A stretch of DNA of 64,000 nucleotides from Algoriphagus algorifonticola (GTDB lineage Bacteria > Bacteroidota > Bacteroidia > Cytophagales > Cyclobacteriaceae), in assembly GCF_007655305.1 (NCBI RefSeq), contig NZ_VLOG01000048.1:1-64000 (forward strand). Reading direction: 5' to 3'. Position 1 is the stretch's first letter. The number at the start of each line of letters is the position of its first letter. Under the pieces are notes generated by a model. That model had not been told where the DNA came from. It worked only from the letters and a program-made list of their open reading frames with translations, and made no database searches. The translations under genes were made by a program, and so were the position numbers. Below, piece after piece: positions 18,228-28,500 of the stretch.

Positions 18228-19355
18228 CTACCGATTCACCTCAATCAACTGAAATCTCATAAAATCCTCTGATAACTCAGGGTTTTCAGGATGATCGGTA
18301 GATATCCAAATTCCTTCATTGGTTCCGAATATATATTGACCATTATATTGATTTGGCTCTAAAGTGATTTCTCCAATCTTTTTATAATCAGTGTCCAGAA
18401 ACACCAAGCCCCATTGAGAAGCTAAAAAGGTAGCATCTGCGGTGCTTTCCGGAATGTCTTCGAATTTCGCCACTCGAACAAGCAATTCTTGCTCTGGCAA
18501 ATAAAATAGATCAGTATAGATATCCACATTGTTGATCATCTTCATGATCTCGTTCATGTCCTCAAACATATTGGGCATGGAAGAGGTGGTTGGCTCCTCC
18601 GGAAATTCTGAATGTGCTGCCAAATGGGCTTGAATTTTCCCGTTTTTCACTTGATATAAATTTCGAAAATTCAAATTGATCACTGGCTCCTGATCAGGTC
18701 CGAGTGAGAGTAGAGGAAAAATTGCTTTGTTAAGATTGGTTCCTACAAATTCAGCAGGGAAATAACTTACCGGTGTAAATGAATTGCTGAGGCTGTCAAA
18801 CTTGAGTAAATTTGGCATCGTAGTCAATTCTTCCGGGCTCAAAGAAGTCCATTCAAAAACCATAGGAAAGGCTGCAAAGTAAATTCCATCATTGGCAATG
18901 GTGAAGATATTGGAAAAAAGACTGATCCCATCTTTCTCTAATTCCTCTGTATCCATCTGGAATTTTTGAAGAATTTCCCCTTTCCCGTTCATTTTGTATA
19001 GGGTATTCGAACCAGCAGTGAGATAAATTTCATCCAGGCTTTTTGCAAAAAATCCTAATACATTCTTTCCAACTCCATTCGGACCTTCTTTTTCAAGCTG
19101 AACAGTTTGGATCAGTGATCCATCTTCCTTAGAATAGGTAATGATTTGAAAGGATTTATAATCAAAAAACAAGACGTATCGATCTTCTACCGTTTGAAAG
19201 GCATGGTTGAAATGCCCAACTCCCACAGGGAGTTCAAAAGTCTTGATGGTGTCAGTGATAGTTAATTGAATCTTAGATTTAGATTCTGACTTCTCAGCTG
19301 AATTACATCCAAAAAGGAGAGATAAAAGTCCAAAGAATAGGATTAGTTTCTTCAT
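18228..19355 (-). CDS. DUF4221 family lipoprotein
   Basis: This 375-residue protein has a lipoprotein signal (ILFFGLLSLLFGCNS, Cys 17) and a repetitive beta-strand body with repeated aromatic/acidic strands (VLFFDYKSFQIITYS, IYLTAGSNTLYKMNGKG, LVFLDTDYKKIGEITL). It matches the DUF4221 group of Bacteroidota, which looks like a beta-propeller related to the 6-bladed-propeller lipoproteins. No enzymatic motif is visible. Expected at the outer membrane or periplasm. Probably monocistronic. Confidence 0.75.
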   Translation of the reverse strand: MKKLILFFGLLSLLFGCNSAEKSESKSKIQLTITDTIKTFELPVGVGHFNHAFQTVEDRYVLFFDYKSFQIITYSKEDGSLIQTVQLEKEGPNGVGKNVLGFFAKSLDEIYLTAGSNTLYKMNGKGEILQKFQMDTEELEKDGISLFSNIFTIANDGIYFAAFPMVFEWTSLSPEELTTMPNLLKFDSLSNSFTPVSYFPAEFVGTNLNKAIFPLLSLGPDQEPVINLNFRNLYQVKNGKIQAHLAAHSEFPEEPTTSSMPNMFEDMNEIMKMINNVDIYTDLFYLPEQELLVRVAKFEDIPESTADATFLASQWGLVFLDTDYKKIGEITLEPNQYNGQYIFGTNEGIWISTDHPENPELSEDFMRFQLIEVNR

Positions 19356-19450
19356 AAAATAACTTTAAACTATTAAGATAATAGGATTGATTAAAAAAAT
19401 TAGTAATGAGCTAACTTTTTATTTTAAAGAGAAGATTTTGGTATTTTGGA

Positions 19451-19777
19451 TTAATTGGTTAAAAATCCCCAGACAGTGACAATGAGCAGAATGATACAAA
19501 AGAATAATACTCCAACCAAGGCAGGTTGGTGGTAGCGATGTTTCCAATTATTTCTGAAAGAAGGGATAATAAAAGCCAGTCCGACGAATATCAATCCAAA
19601 TACAAAAGCACCAATGCAATTTTCAAAAATGCCTATCAGTCCTTGAACTGAAAAGAATCCATGCTCAGCAGATTCTTCTGAATACTTTTCCACGATCATC
19701 CAACCCAGGTATTCCACTAGGCTCATTATCAAAATAGTGATAACTCCCATCCAAATAAGGTGATTCTTGTATTTCAA
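19451..19777 (-). CDS. Small three-TM membrane protein of unknown function
   Basis: This 108-residue protein shows three strongly hydrophobic segments: LIWMGVITILIMSLVEYLGW near the start, ENCIGAFVFGLIFVGLAFII in the middle and LVGVLFFCIILLIVTVWGF at the end. A short basic stretch (RNNWKHRYHQPA) lies before the last helix. I do not recognise a family. It has an ATG start and coding-like composition, and is flanked by the DUF4221 gene and the dehydratase gene on the same strand. Confidence 0.65.
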   Translation of the reverse strand: MKYKNHLIWMGVITILIMSLVEYLGWMIVEKYSEESAEHGFFSVQGLIGIFENCIGAFVFGLIFVGLAFIIPSFRNNWKHRYHQPALVGVLFFCIILLIVTVWGFLTN

Positions 19778-19852
19778 AGGATTTAAATTTTATGGGTAAA
19801 ATTAAACTCAGTATTTTAATTCTATCTCAGAACCCTTACTATTCCAAGCAGA

Positions 19853-21124
19853 TTAATCCCCAAACGCTTTTGGATGCAATAAATCAAGAGCTACAGAAGC
19901 GGCACAGCGCAATTGAAAACTGCAATAATTGGATTGTTTTAAGTAGAACACTAAAGAGTCAACGCTGGTCCAAATGAATTCATCTGTCAAATTGAAGTCA
20001 TTGATTTCTATCAATTGGTACTCACTGTCATTTTGAAAAAATCTTCCCCCTTCATCACATTGAATTATTTTTCTTTTCAACCTTCCATTGGTTATTGGTT
20101 TACTAGAATTTGGATTTTCAGGACTTGATATATAGGTTGGGTATAGTGCAAATTCAGTTGAAATACCCCATTCATGATCTTTTTTGATTAAAAATTCAAG
20201 ACTCTCACCAATTACTCTGTAGGCTAATTGAATTAAACCTTGGTTCGGTAATTTATATAAAGGTTGAGACCAAGCTTTTACTTCTCTATTTGTTGCTGAA
20301 AAATGAAAAAATCCGATCGTCGGAAGTACTGGGTTTAATGAACTTATTCCATTTTTAGTGATACTCCAATTTTTTAATTGATCTACAGGAATCATTTTGT
20401 AATTCCCTAACGTGCTATTATTAGGCTGATCAATTTCAATTTTTTTTCTATCCTTTTTATCCTCCATCATTAGGCTGTCCCAGTCAAAAACGGCTAAAAG
20501 AGATCTAAGGTCTGCGTTTAAAAAATTTTCTTTTAATAAGACTCCCTTAATTGCTTTTAAAGAAGCCCAAACCATATTTTCTTTGGTTTCAATTAAATCT
20601 TCGGAAAGTAGGTAGTGATGAGTTTTACTTTTTTGGAAATATTTGGAACCTAGGTCATGCTGCATGGAGTGGGTAATAAGATTACATCCAGGTACAAAAC
20701 TTGTGAAATACTCAATGTATGCAGTTGCTTTCCCGCCATGAAGTCTCAGGTAATTTGCAGGTGTACTTTGGATAGTAGGGCCAAATTGAATTACTCCGGT
20801 ATTTCCAGGTTCTACGCGAGCTTGAAGTAAAACGTATATTTCATTTTGTTGTCTTGAAATTATCAAACCTGTTAATGCACTTTGGGGCTGATATAGCATT
20901 AATTTTTGATCATTCAGCCCGGTAGTGTTTTCAACACCTACAACTTGAAAAAAACCTTTAGACGAGTGAGATAATGCTCCTTCGGAAAAATTCCATTGAT
21001 TTTGGGATTCAAAATCAATTTCCTTCAAATCAAATGCAGATCTTTCTTTCGTCTCATTTAAAAAATCGATTAAGTATTGTTCCGAATCAATAATGGTTAT
21101 AGGTCTTTGTATTTCTCGTTCCAT
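19853..21124 (-). CDS. NDP-hexose 2,3-dehydratase family protein
   Basis: This 423-residue protein matches the two-fold repeated NDP-hexose 2,3-dehydratases (TylCVI/SpnO type), which remove the 2-hydroxyl of NDP-4-keto-6-deoxyglucose on the way to 2,6-dideoxysugars. In each half I see the family pattern: NQWNFSEGALSHSSKGFFQV, LLQARVEPGNTG, and the strongest block QFGPTIQSTPANYLRLHGG. The second half is more diverged (IGFFHFSATNREVKAWSQP, LQLAYRVIGESLEF-like), and its LIKKDHEWG replaces the usual EPG motif, so activity of that half is doubtful. It overlaps the GT61-like gene by 38 bp. No other deoxysugar gene is in the window. The DNA is visibly AT-richer than neighbours, suggesting transfer. 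Confidence 0.75.
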   Translation of the reverse strand: MEREIQRPITIIDSEQYLIDFLNETKERSAFDLKEIDFESQNQWNFSEGALSHSSKGFFQVVGVENTTGLNDQKLMLYQPQSALTGLIISRQQNEIYVLLQARVEPGNTGVIQFGPTIQSTPANYLRLHGGKATAYIEYFTSFVPGCNLITHSMQHDLGSKYFQKSKTHHYLLSEDLIETKENMVWASLKAIKGVLLKENFLNADLRSLLAVFDWDSLMMEDKKDRKKIEIDQPNNSTLGNYKMIPVDQLKNWSITKNGISSLNPVLPTIGFFHFSATNREVKAWSQPLYKLPNQGLIQLAYRVIGESLEFLIKKDHEWGISTEFALYPTYISSPENPNSSKPITNGRLKRKIIQCDEGGRFFQNDSEYQLIEINDFNLTDEFIWTSVDSLVFYLKQSNYCSFQLRCAASVALDLLHPKAFGD

Positions 21125-22058
21125 TTAAAATAGATCTTATTGTTTCAAAGTTTAAAGTTGGTGATTTCTCACCATTGTGAGGAATTTCATAAAATTGGTG
21201 ACCACAACATCTTGCCAAAAAAGGTTGAGCAGCTTTGTTTATGAGTCCACTACTAGCTTGCATAATTATGGTGGAGTTGCTTGGCATCCAAAACATGTTA
21301 AATAAATCTGCTCCTCTAATTGCGATCAAAGTTTTTGAGCGATGATGGACACATATTTGTTTCTTTAAATTATGATCTCCTGAGGCAAAAATCAAAGGAT
21401 TTTCATTTCTTTTTTCTAATTCAATGAATAGGGAGTCGATACCTTTCAGTTGCCTTCTTTCAGAACCATATCCTTTAAGCCACCTTTTTTCAATAGAGTT
21501 TTTCCCTAAAGTAGAGGTGGGAGGATCAGACCTTTTTAAAATCAATGTATAGGCTCCACTAGTTTCTTTCTTCTGTGAATCTGCCCAATCTATTAAGCTA
21601 TTTCTTATGCTCATGATTTGGGATTCGTAAGCTTTTGGAAAGCTGCCAATAAGCTCTAAATAAACATCCCATCGAGGAATAATAATAGAATCTTTTTTTT
21701 CTAGAAATTCATGGAAAATAAATAATGAAGCCTTGGTGCCTCTGAGTTTTATTTCAAGTTTCAAAAGGCGCCTTTTTAGCTTTTCTTTGTAGGACTTCCA
21801 GTACTTTTTTGAAAGCTCCAATTTCTTTTCAGATAGTTGCTTTATTTCATAAGGAAATACACTTTCCTTCAAAAATTCTTCAAGAATTTTATCAGTCATA
21901 GGGTTACAACTATCGATAATCAGTTTTTTTCCTTTTAGATTATCCGAGTTTTTTTCAAGCCAAACTAAAATTGGCAGAAAGAAGCCTAACATATAATGCC
22001 AATAATTACCTAGATCACCACCCTTGGTAGGATCTGCTATAATCTTGATTTCCTTCAT
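21087..22058 (-). CDS. Putative GT61-like glycosyltransferase
   Basis: This 323-residue, Lys-rich protein has no signal peptide. The clue to function is near the C-terminus: [20 protein letters not shown] followed by TIIM and later CGHQFYEIP. This follows the GT61 (DUF563) pattern in which a (H)GAxLxNxxFxPPG motif is followed by a strand and a Y/H-rich block, and [13 protein letters not shown] precedes it as the donor-domain strand would. The remainder is too diverged to be certain. Start overlaps the Asp-box gene stop by 4 bp, and its end overlaps the 2,3-dehydratase gene by 38 bp, so the three are one transcript. Could also be a sugar- or nucleotide-binding relative without transferase activity. 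Confidence 0.5.
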   Translation of the reverse strand: MKEIKIIADPTKGGDLGNYWHYMLGFFLPILVWLEKNSDNLKGKKLIIDSCNPMTDKILEEFLKESVFPYEIKQLSEKKLELSKKYWKSYKEKLKRRLLKLEIKLRGTKASLFIFHEFLEKKDSIIIPRWDVYLELIGSFPKAYESQIMSIRNSLIDWADSQKKETSGAYTLILKRSDPPTSTLGKNSIEKRWLKGYGSERRQLKGIDSLFIELEKRNENPLIFASGDHNLKKQICVHHRSKTLIAIRGADLFNMFWMPSNSTIIMQASSGLINKAAQPFLARCCGHQFYEIPHNGEKSPTLNFETIRSILNGTRNTKTYNHY

Positions 22059-25000
22059 TTCACAAACAAAACCCCAACCCCAGCTTCTTTGGCCTTTTGA
22101 TTAAAATTCTGAACAGCGCTTTGAATCAATCTTTCTCCCTCAGCTTTTAAAGGCTTCCATTGCTCCATCAATCGGGCATAATCTGCCTTGGTTCCTTCAT
22201 TTACTTTCGGGATACTGCTTTCACCGTGGTTGAGCATAAATAGGAAGTTAGCGGTAAACTTATTCGGGAAGTTCTCCACATCATCATATGCGGTGGATCT
22301 TCTCTGGATCATTTCCTCATCCCAGGCTTTTAGCTCTTTGAGAAGTACCTCTCCGGCAGACTTGATTTCTTTATACTCAGCTTTTCCTTCCAATCTTTTC
22401 AATAAGGCAGCAAGCTGATCTTGATAGTCTTTAGCGGTGTTTACCATATTATGCATAGTGCTTACCTCAGCTTCCAATTTGCTCATCCACTCATGATAAG
22501 CTTGGTAATCAGCCGCAGTAAGTTTATAGGCAGGAATATCCTTTATTTCAGCTTGGGCCTCCGAACTCACACCCATTCCGCTCAAGCGAATGGTATACAT
22601 GCCCGGAATAGCTTTGTGCCCTCGATAACTTGACTCAATATAAGCTCCCGGGATTCCAGGCATTGTCGGGTAACGCAAATCCCAAACAAATCGATTCAAT
22701 CCTTTTCTGGTTGAAATGGTGGGTTCCAATGGTGGTCCACCAGCCCAGGTTTTGGCTTCGGGATTTCTTTTGGAGGATATTTTCCGAACCAAATTGCCTT
22801 TTGCATCCAGAATTTCCAAGGTCAGCTCAGTAGAGTCTGTCACTGATGCAGGAAGGGAATAGTGAATAACCATTCCATTGGCTGGATTCAAACCTTGGAA
22901 AGGGTGTGTTCCTGTAAAATCATCCAGATTTCCTCCGTTCATACTGGAATACCAGTTTCCTAAAAGTGCATTTTCAGGAGTGTAGAGTGTGGGTTGAGCC
23001 ACTTTTTCTTTCACTTCCCGTACCACATTCAACTCGTCCAAAATCCAGAAGGAACGTCCCGAGGTTGCTACAATCAAATCATCATGAGCCACTTTCAAAT
23101 CAGTAATTGGGGTGACAGGTAGATTCAACTGAAATGAAGTCCAGTTTGCTCCTCCGTCTATGGAAATGTAAACCCCTTGCTCTGTTCCCGCATAAAGTAG
23201 ACCTTTCTTTTTGCTGTCTTCTCGAACTACTCGTGTGAATGCTCCATATGGAATTCCTTTGGAAATATTGGTCCAGGTCTTTCCGTAATCTGTGGTTTTA
23301 TAAATCGCCGGAGTGTAATCATTGAATTTATAGCGGGTAGTGGCAATATAGGCCGTAGCAGGATCATGTGGAGACACTTCAATAGCATTGATCAAAGTCT
23401 CCTGCAATCCTTTTGGAGTTACATTGGTCCAAGTTTTTGCACCATCTCTAGTAAGGTGCACCAGTCCATCATCGCTTCCTGTCCAGATTACACCAGCTTC
23501 ATGTGGGCTTTCCATGACATAGGCAATCGTGCCATAATTTTCAGCTCCCACAGCTTCATTGGTATAGGGTACCCCTGGAGTGCCCTGCTTTTCTTTTTCA
23601 TTCCTCGTCAAATCGGGAGATACTTCTGTCCAAGTTTGTCCCATATCCTGGGTCTTCAACAAGACCTGAGAAGCATGGTAAAAAGTATTGGGTTCATGCT
23701 GAGACCAGATTATAGGTGCGTTCCAATTGAAGCGGTATTTCATGTCTTTGGCATCCATTCCCAAGTATTGGATGGGAGCCGCCATGATATTGGTTGAACC
23801 TTGGGTTTCCATATCCAAAACCTCGATCGTTCCCTGATAGCTACCGCCTAATACATAGCGGGGATTATCAGGATCGAATGCTAAAAATGCAGATTCACCT
23901 CCTGCAGAATAATTCCAGTTTTCACGGGAAATTCCACCTCTCCCCAAAGCCATACTGGAAATCACAACAGAAGTATTGTCCTGTTGGCCTCCATAAATTC
24001 TATAAGGGAATTGATTGTCGGTATTGATCCTGTAAAACTGGGCGGTTGGCATATTATCTTGAGTAGACCAGGTTTTTCCACCATCGAAGGAAATAGAACC
24101 TCCTCCATCATCTGCCAAAATCATGTTTTTGGAATTTTTGGGATTGAACCATAAATCATGGTAGTCTCCATGTGCCCCGTCTACTGCCTCAAAGCTTTTA
24201 CCCCCATCATATGACATGAGCATGGGAGCACTTTGCACCCAAACCGTATTTTCATCATTGGGATCTGCGAAAACTTCAATGTAATACCAAGCGCGTTGGG
24301 TTAAGCGATTATCCTTATTGACCAGCTCCCAGCTTTCACCTGCATCATTGGAAACAAACAGTCCCCCCAAGTCTTTATAGGTGTCACTTTCAACCAAAGC
24401 ATATACTTTATTGGAATTGGCTCTGGAAACTGAAACGGCCATTTTACCTTTTTCCTTTGGCAATCCGTTTTCAATTTTTTTCCAAGTTTTTCCCGCATCC
24501 GTAGATTTATACATGCCTGAACCCGGTCCACCTGAAATCACCTGCCAAGGTTTGCGTTGGTGCTCCCACATGGCGGCATAAAGCACCTCCGGAGTATTCA
24601 TGTCCATGGAAAGTTCCACCGCCCCGGTTTTAGTATCCACAAAAAGTACTTTTTCCCAAGTCTCTCCGCCATTGACAGATTTATAAATCCCTCTCTCAGG
24701 GTTTGGTGCATTCAAAGCACCCTGAGCTGCCACATAAACGATGTCTGGATTGCTTGGGTGAATTTGGATTCTGGAGATATGTTCTGTCTTTTCCAGTCCA
24801 AGTTTTTTCCAGGTTTTTCCGGCATCCGTAGATTTAAATACTCCATCACCATAGGAAGTCATGACTCCTCTGGGTGCATGTTCGCCCATTCCTACATAGA
24901 CGATATTTGGGTTGGATTCTGAAACGGCAATGGCTCCAACAGATCCTGTCGAAAAGTATCCGTCAGAAATATTGACCCAATGCTGTCCGGCATCACTGGT

Positions 25001-25195
25001 TTTCCAGACTCCACCACCCGTGGTTCCGAAATAATAGGTCAATGGATCACCGACTACCCCTGTGGCAGTAACTGAACGGCCACCCCGAAAAGGCCCTATA
25101 TTTCGGTATTTGATGGGGATGGAAGAATCATAAATGCTTTGTGCAGGGCTTTCAAAAACTAAAAAGATCAATAAAACAAATAGATATTTTTTCAT
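22055..25195 (-). CDS. Large exported Asp-box (BNR/sortilin-like) repeat protein
   Basis: This 1046-residue protein has a signal peptide ([17 protein letters not shown]). Around eleven Asp-box turns follow, for example [56 protein letters not shown] and SIDGGANW, between about residues 60 and 680. They form one or two seven-bladed or ten-bladed beta-propellers of the VPS10/sialidase-like type. A C-terminal beta-sandwich section with WDLRYP follows, then a helical tail rich in Lys/Glu. Proteins of this architecture are common in Bacteroidota with no fixed function; no sialidase Arg triad or RIP motif is seen. It leads the transcript with the GT61-like and dehydratase genes. Confidence 0.8.
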   Translation of the reverse strand: MKKYLFVLLIFLVFESPAQSIYDSSIPIKYRNIGPFRGGRSVTATGVVGDPLTYYFGTTGGGVWKTSDAGQHWVNISDGYFSTGSVGAIAVSESNPNIVYVGMGEHAPRGVMTSYGDGVFKSTDAGKTWKKLGLEKTEHISRIQIHPSNPDIVYVAAQGALNAPNPERGIYKSVNGGETWEKVLFVDTKTGAVELSMDMNTPEVLYAAMWEHQRKPWQVISGGPGSGMYKSTDAGKTWKKIENGLPKEKGKMAVSVSRANSNKVYALVESDTYKDLGGLFVSNDAGESWELVNKDNRLTQRAWYYIEVFADPNDENTVWVQSAPMLMSYDGGKSFEAVDGAHGDYHDLWFNPKNSKNMILADDGGGSISFDGGKTWSTQDNMPTAQFYRINTDNQFPYRIYGGQQDNTSVVISSMALGRGGISRENWNYSAGGESAFLAFDPDNPRYVLGGSYQGTIEVLDMETQGSTNIMAAPIQYLGMDAKDMKYRFNWNAPIIWSQHEPNTFYHASQVLLKTQDMGQTWTEVSPDLTRNEKEKQGTPGVPYTNEAVGAENYGTIAYVMESPHEAGVIWTGSDDGLVHLTRDGAKTWTNVTPKGLQETLINAIEVSPHDPATAYIATTRYKFNDYTPAIYKTTDYGKTWTNISKGIPYGAFTRVVREDSKKKGLLYAGTEQGVYISIDGGANWTSFQLNLPVTPITDLKVAHDDLIVATSGRSFWILDELNVVREVKEKVAQPTLYTPENALLGNWYSSMNGGNLDDFTGTHPFQGLNPANGMVIHYSLPASVTDSTELTLEILDAKGNLVRKISSKRNPEAKTWAGGPPLEPTISTRKGLNRFVWDLRYPTMPGIPGAYIESSYRGHKAIPGMYTIRLSGMGVSSEAQAEIKDIPAYKLTAADYQAYHEWMSKLEAEVSTMHNMVNTAKDYQDQLAALLKRLEGKAEYKEIKSAGEVLLKELKAWDEEMIQRRSTAYDDVENFPNKFTANFLFMLNHGESSIPKVNEGTKADYARLMEQWKPLKAEGERLIQSAVQNFNQKAKEAGVGVLFVK

Positions 25196-25260
25196 ATTGG
25201 AATTGGTGGATTCAATCCAAAAGATAGAAAAAATATACCTTTTCTTGTCTGTTGAAATAA

Positions 25261-25290
25261 AAAACGCGGCTTTTAAAACCGCGCTCTTTA
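25261..25290 (-). terminator. Probable terminator of the Trp-rich protein gene
   Basis: CGCGG (25265-25269) pairs with CCGCG (25279-25283). On the minus strand the stem is followed by a T run. It lies 165-180 bp past the stop of the gene ending at 25448 and before the Asp-box gene start at 25195. Confidence 0.55.
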
Positions 25291-25447
25291 CATTTGTATC
25301 AGGATACTCTTATCAATCAATTTTGATTCATTCGGCTTGAAAGATGGGCTGAAGTTCAATTAAAGCAAGCATCGGTCACCGGATTTATTATCCAAAGTTA
25401 GTGGATAGGTAGACTCTTATTGACCCATCAAATAGTTTCAGTCCTTG

Positions 25448-26854
25448 TCAATTATTCCTGGAATTTCCTCTAGAGGAGCTTCCTCTTGTACTTCCTGAAG
25501 TCGATCTACTGGAGGAAGATCTGGACTCTACTTTTGCCCCTGTACTTTTGGTATTGGAGCTAGGTTTTTGAACCCTTGAACCGGCAGGACTTGAGCTGCT
25601 TCTACCTGGAGCGCTTGACCGTGTATTCACTTGCGGAGTACTTCTTCTCGAGGCATCAGGCCTTACTGACTCTTGTCGGCTTGGTGCTGGCTGAGTTCTC
25701 ACATTGGATTGTCTACTGGGCTGAGTTCTGACATCAGACTGTCTGCTAGGTGCTGAAGGCCTTCTGACATCTGCCTCTCTAGAAGTATTTGGAGAACTAC
25801 GAACTTCACCTTGTCTCGAAGGAGCAGGGGAGCTGCTTCTTCTATTTTCTTGATAAGGTCTCATCTCGAAGTTTGCATCTCTACCTCTGCTCGGCTCGGC
25901 AGTTCTTACCCTGCTGTCATTCGAGCTTCTGGAAGGGCTACTTTCATAGCGGGAGTTTTGTCCACCTCTAGAAGGGTAGGCAGATCTCTCATCTGATCTT
26001 ATTTCTGAATTTCTTCCACCTACATTTGCCGAACCTGCGCTTCTGGTGCTTCTCACCTGATCAGGACTTGATACTCTGGAGGGTCTTGCGTCCACAGTTC
26101 TGTCTCTTGAAGAAGATTGCAAATCAGGTCTGTAGATATCTACTGAATTTCTGGATACAGAAGCTCTTCCTGGACTACTGCTTTGTCTTACCTGATATAC
26201 TGGAACTGTTCTTCTGATAGTTCTCTCTACCTCTCTTCTGCTAGGTCCTGTGATATAGGTGTTGTTATTATAAATTACCGTGTTATTGATGATCTTGGTT
26301 CGGTTGATAATCTTAACCCTATGATTGTATGGTGCATAATATCGGTAAGAATATCTGTCATAGATCCTGTTGCAAGGCAAGAAAACCCAATGATAAGTAG
26401 GAATGTTGATCCTCACATTGACAGAAAAAGCCGGACCTAATGGAGCCCAACCATAATAACCACCCCCACTTCTCCAACTTACCCAGGCCGGTCCCCAATC
26501 ATAACCCGGTATCCAAGCCCAGCTTTGGAAGTAGTCATCGAAGTACCACCTTCCATAGTGAAATGGTGCCCAGCCCCAATCATAATAAGACACCCAGGTA
26601 TTGCCATATTCAGTCATTACCCAATGGCCGTTGGTTCGGTAAGGATGAAAATCTCCCTGAACAGCAGGCAACCAAATGTATCCATGTCGAGCATCTTTGA
26701 TCCAGTCTCCATAAGGCTGTAATTCATCATAAAATACCTGAAATGAAACTCCATTCCAATCTTCTGCTTTGGAAGGTTGAGTGAATAAGATCCCTAAGAA
26801 TACTATTCCAGCGAGTATGGACCGGTGCCAGTAATTTGAGAGTAGCTTTTTCAT
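25448..26854 (-). CDS. Exported Trp/Tyr-rich DUF6600-like protein with Arg/Ser-rich tail
   Basis: This 468-residue protein has a Sec signal (ILAGIVFLGILFTQPSKA). Residues about 35-140 are an aromatic region with repeated Gly-Trp units (YGDWIKDARHGYIWLP, WVSYYDWGWAPFHYGRWYF, IPGYDWGPAWVSWRSG), as in DUF6600-type proteins found with FecR-like regions. From about residue 205 on, the protein is a low-complexity Arg/Ser/Pro/Gln tail with short internal repeats such as SRQSDVRTQP and SRQSNVRTQP, probably unstructured and highly basic. Cell-envelope location is inferred from the signal. The repetitive tail is prone to in-frame length change. Confidence 0.75.
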   Translation of the reverse strand: MKKLLSNYWHRSILAGIVFLGILFTQPSKAEDWNGVSFQVFYDELQPYGDWIKDARHGYIWLPAVQGDFHPYRTNGHWVMTEYGNTWVSYYDWGWAPFHYGRWYFDDYFQSWAWIPGYDWGPAWVSWRSGGGYYGWAPLGPAFSVNVRINIPTYHWVFLPCNRIYDRYSYRYYAPYNHRVKIINRTKIINNTVIYNNNTYITGPSRREVERTIRRTVPVYQVRQSSSPGRASVSRNSVDIYRPDLQSSSRDRTVDARPSRVSSPDQVRSTRSAGSANVGGRNSEIRSDERSAYPSRGGQNSRYESSPSRSSNDSRVRTAEPSRGRDANFEMRPYQENRRSSSPAPSRQGEVRSSPNTSREADVRRPSAPSRQSDVRTQPSRQSNVRTQPAPSRQESVRPDASRRSTPQVNTRSSAPGRSSSSPAGSRVQKPSSNTKSTGAKVESRSSSSRSTSGSTRGSSSRGNSRNN

Positions 26855-27216
26855 TTGTTTGTGGTTTAAAGTGGGAAATCTGGATTTTCCGGCTGGTTGG
26901 TTTTAATTTATAGATGCATCTTTCTCAGTAAAGGTTGCATTCTCATAGAAACTAAAATCAAGCCAATCTTTCGAGCTTTCATGAAAATCCAGTTGGTTCA
27001 TTGGTATTATCGTAAAAAATTAATAGAAGGTTCGGTGATAATATTTCATTTTAATGAAAAATACCTAATAAAAATATACACTTATATAAAAAAATTAAGT
27101 TATGCTTATTTTTAGGGATAAAAGTTTTTCCAAAGCAAATAAGCTTTCAGTAAAAACTAGCCTGAAAATGGGGGTTTTCTCAGAAATTGAGATTGATAGA
27201 AAAAATTGAAATTTTT
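26855..27216. other. AT-rich intergenic stretch
   Basis: These 362 bases lie between two minus-strand genes and hold the promoter region of the DUF6600-like gene. No convincing gene or hairpin terminator was seen. An open frame at 26897-27115 on the plus strand has no family-like features, and its composition is AT-rich like the surrounding spacer. Confidence 0.4.
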
Positions 27217-28218
27217 TTAGATTTTTTTTGAAGTCAACTGATCCATTGCCCAGTTTGCTTTGGAAGCGGTGATTCCTGTGCTTGGACAGCTGCTTTTTCC
27301 AAGCAATTCCGAGACAATGCTTTCTATGAGAGGTTGCTGAATATGCTTGGGTAGATCTACTTGATAGTGGTAAGGTTCTTTCCCGTCTTTAAAAACTGTG
27401 AACTCTCCTTTACCAAAGGTTTCCACTTTGATTTGACCTTTGCTTCCGTCTATCACGATTTCATCCTTTTCTGCTGACTTGGAACTGGTGAAGCACCAGT
27501 TTCCGGTTGCCAAAACTCCGTTTTTAAAGGCAAAAGACCCGACAACAATATCCTCTGCTTCATAGGCTTGCGCTTGGTTGCTACAAAGCCCATTAGCAAA
27601 AATGATATCTCCAAAAAAGAAAGCCAGCAGGTCCAATTGATGGGAGGCCAAATCAAAGAAGTAGCCACCTCCTGATATTTCCGGCTGAATTCTCCAGTTG
27701 TTTTCCAACTGTGCAATAATTTCAGGCTCAACCACCTGTTTCATATTGATGTGAACAGTCCGTATATCTCCAATATGTCCTTCATTTATTAACTCTTTGA
27801 TTTTGACAAAATGAGGGAGCGCTCTTCGATAATAGGCAACAAATAAAGGCACCTCATGCTTTTCACATACCTGGATCATTTCCAGACATTCTGCATAATT
27901 TCTAGCCATGGGTTTTTCCACATATACCGGTTTTCCAGCCTCTGCAGCCAATTTGGATAGTTCCAGGTGTACATGTGGAGGTGTGGCTATGTAGACTGCA
28001 TTGACTTTGGGGTCATGAATCAGTTGTTGCGCATCCGTATACCAAGTATCTATTCCATGCCTTTGGGCATAATCCTTTACTTTTTCTTCTGATCTGCGCA
28101 TGACAGCTACTATCTTGCTATTTGGGATTTTGTCCATGGCAGGAGCTGATTTGACCTCACATACATCCCCAACTCCGATAATACCCCAGCAAACTTCCGA
28201 ATGATTAAACTTCTTCAT
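27217..28218 (-). CDS. Gfo/Idh/MocA family oxidoreductase
   Basis: This 333-residue cytosolic NAD(P)-dependent sugar oxidoreductase has the N-terminal Rossmann motif WGIIGVGDVCEVKSAPA and the family signature VYVEKPMARNYAECLEM, where the EKP lysine is catalytic. The His/Asp pair is in GGYFFDLASHQLDLLAFFFG. Substrate unknown; relatives oxidise or reduce inositol, glucose, 1,5-anhydrofructose and similar sugars. It is divergent from the putative structured RNA beginning near 28.29 kb. No signal peptide, in contrast to the Tat-exported relative at 31.4-32.9 kb. Confidence 0.88.
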   Translation of the reverse strand: MKKFNHSEVCWGIIGVGDVCEVKSAPAMDKIPNSKIVAVMRRSEEKVKDYAQRHGIDTWYTDAQQLIHDPKVNAVYIATPPHVHLELSKLAAEAGKPVYVEKPMARNYAECLEMIQVCEKHEVPLFVAYYRRALPHFVKIKELINEGHIGDIRTVHINMKQVVEPEIIAQLENNWRIQPEISGGGYFFDLASHQLDLLAFFFGDIIFANGLCSNQAQAYEAEDIVVGSFAFKNGVLATGNWCFTSSKSAEKDEIVIDGSKGQIKVETFGKGEFTVFKDGKEPYHYQVDLPKHIQQPLIESIVSELLGKSSCPSTGITASKANWAMDQLTSKKI

Positions 28219-28285
28219 GCTTAAAAATAGGGGGAGAAAAGGCTATTTAAAAATCAAAAAGCGTTTGGATTGTTTTTTTTAAAGA

Positions 28286-28483
28286 CCACCTCGGTAATCC
28301 ACCACGGACAAGTCGTCCGTCAGGTAATACGTGCATCTTTTACTCTAGCTTTTCGGGTCACCATGGAGGTGGAATACGCTTAAGAAGAAGAGCAACTTTT
28401 TGAACAGCTCCCGAAAACATGTATACATGATCATGTTATTTGAAAAACGGAGAGTGGGACTAAGCGTAGTCCCCCTCTGGGAG
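28286..28483 (+). ncRNA. Putative structured RNA, 5' domain
   Basis: This non-coding block is dense in perfect helices. CCACCTC (28286-28292) pairs with GAGGTGG (28366-28372) and encloses the hairpin ACGGAC/GTCCGT (28304-28309 with 28315-28320). CTCCC (28408-28412) pairs with GGGAG (28479-28483), enclosing AACATG/CATGTT (28416-28421 with 28432-28437) and the hairpin GGGACT/AGTCCC (28456-28461 with 28468-28473), extended by AGAG/CTCT. No known RNA family (RNase P, tmRNA, 6S, SRP) signature was found. It is taken as one unit with 28501-28788; the strand is chosen because a terminator follows downstream on plus. Confidence 0.5.
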
Positions 28484-28500
28484 TAGAATCATGGTTAGGA

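Noticed and set aside
23366..24922. Several 77-143 codon frames opposite the Asp-box protein gene
   Set aside because: They lie entirely inside a strong minus-strand gene with repeat structure and show no independent protein features.
26897..27115. 72-codon plus-strand frame in the AT-rich spacer
   Set aside because: Lys/Ile/Tyr-rich composition expected from AT-rich DNA; no recognisable features.
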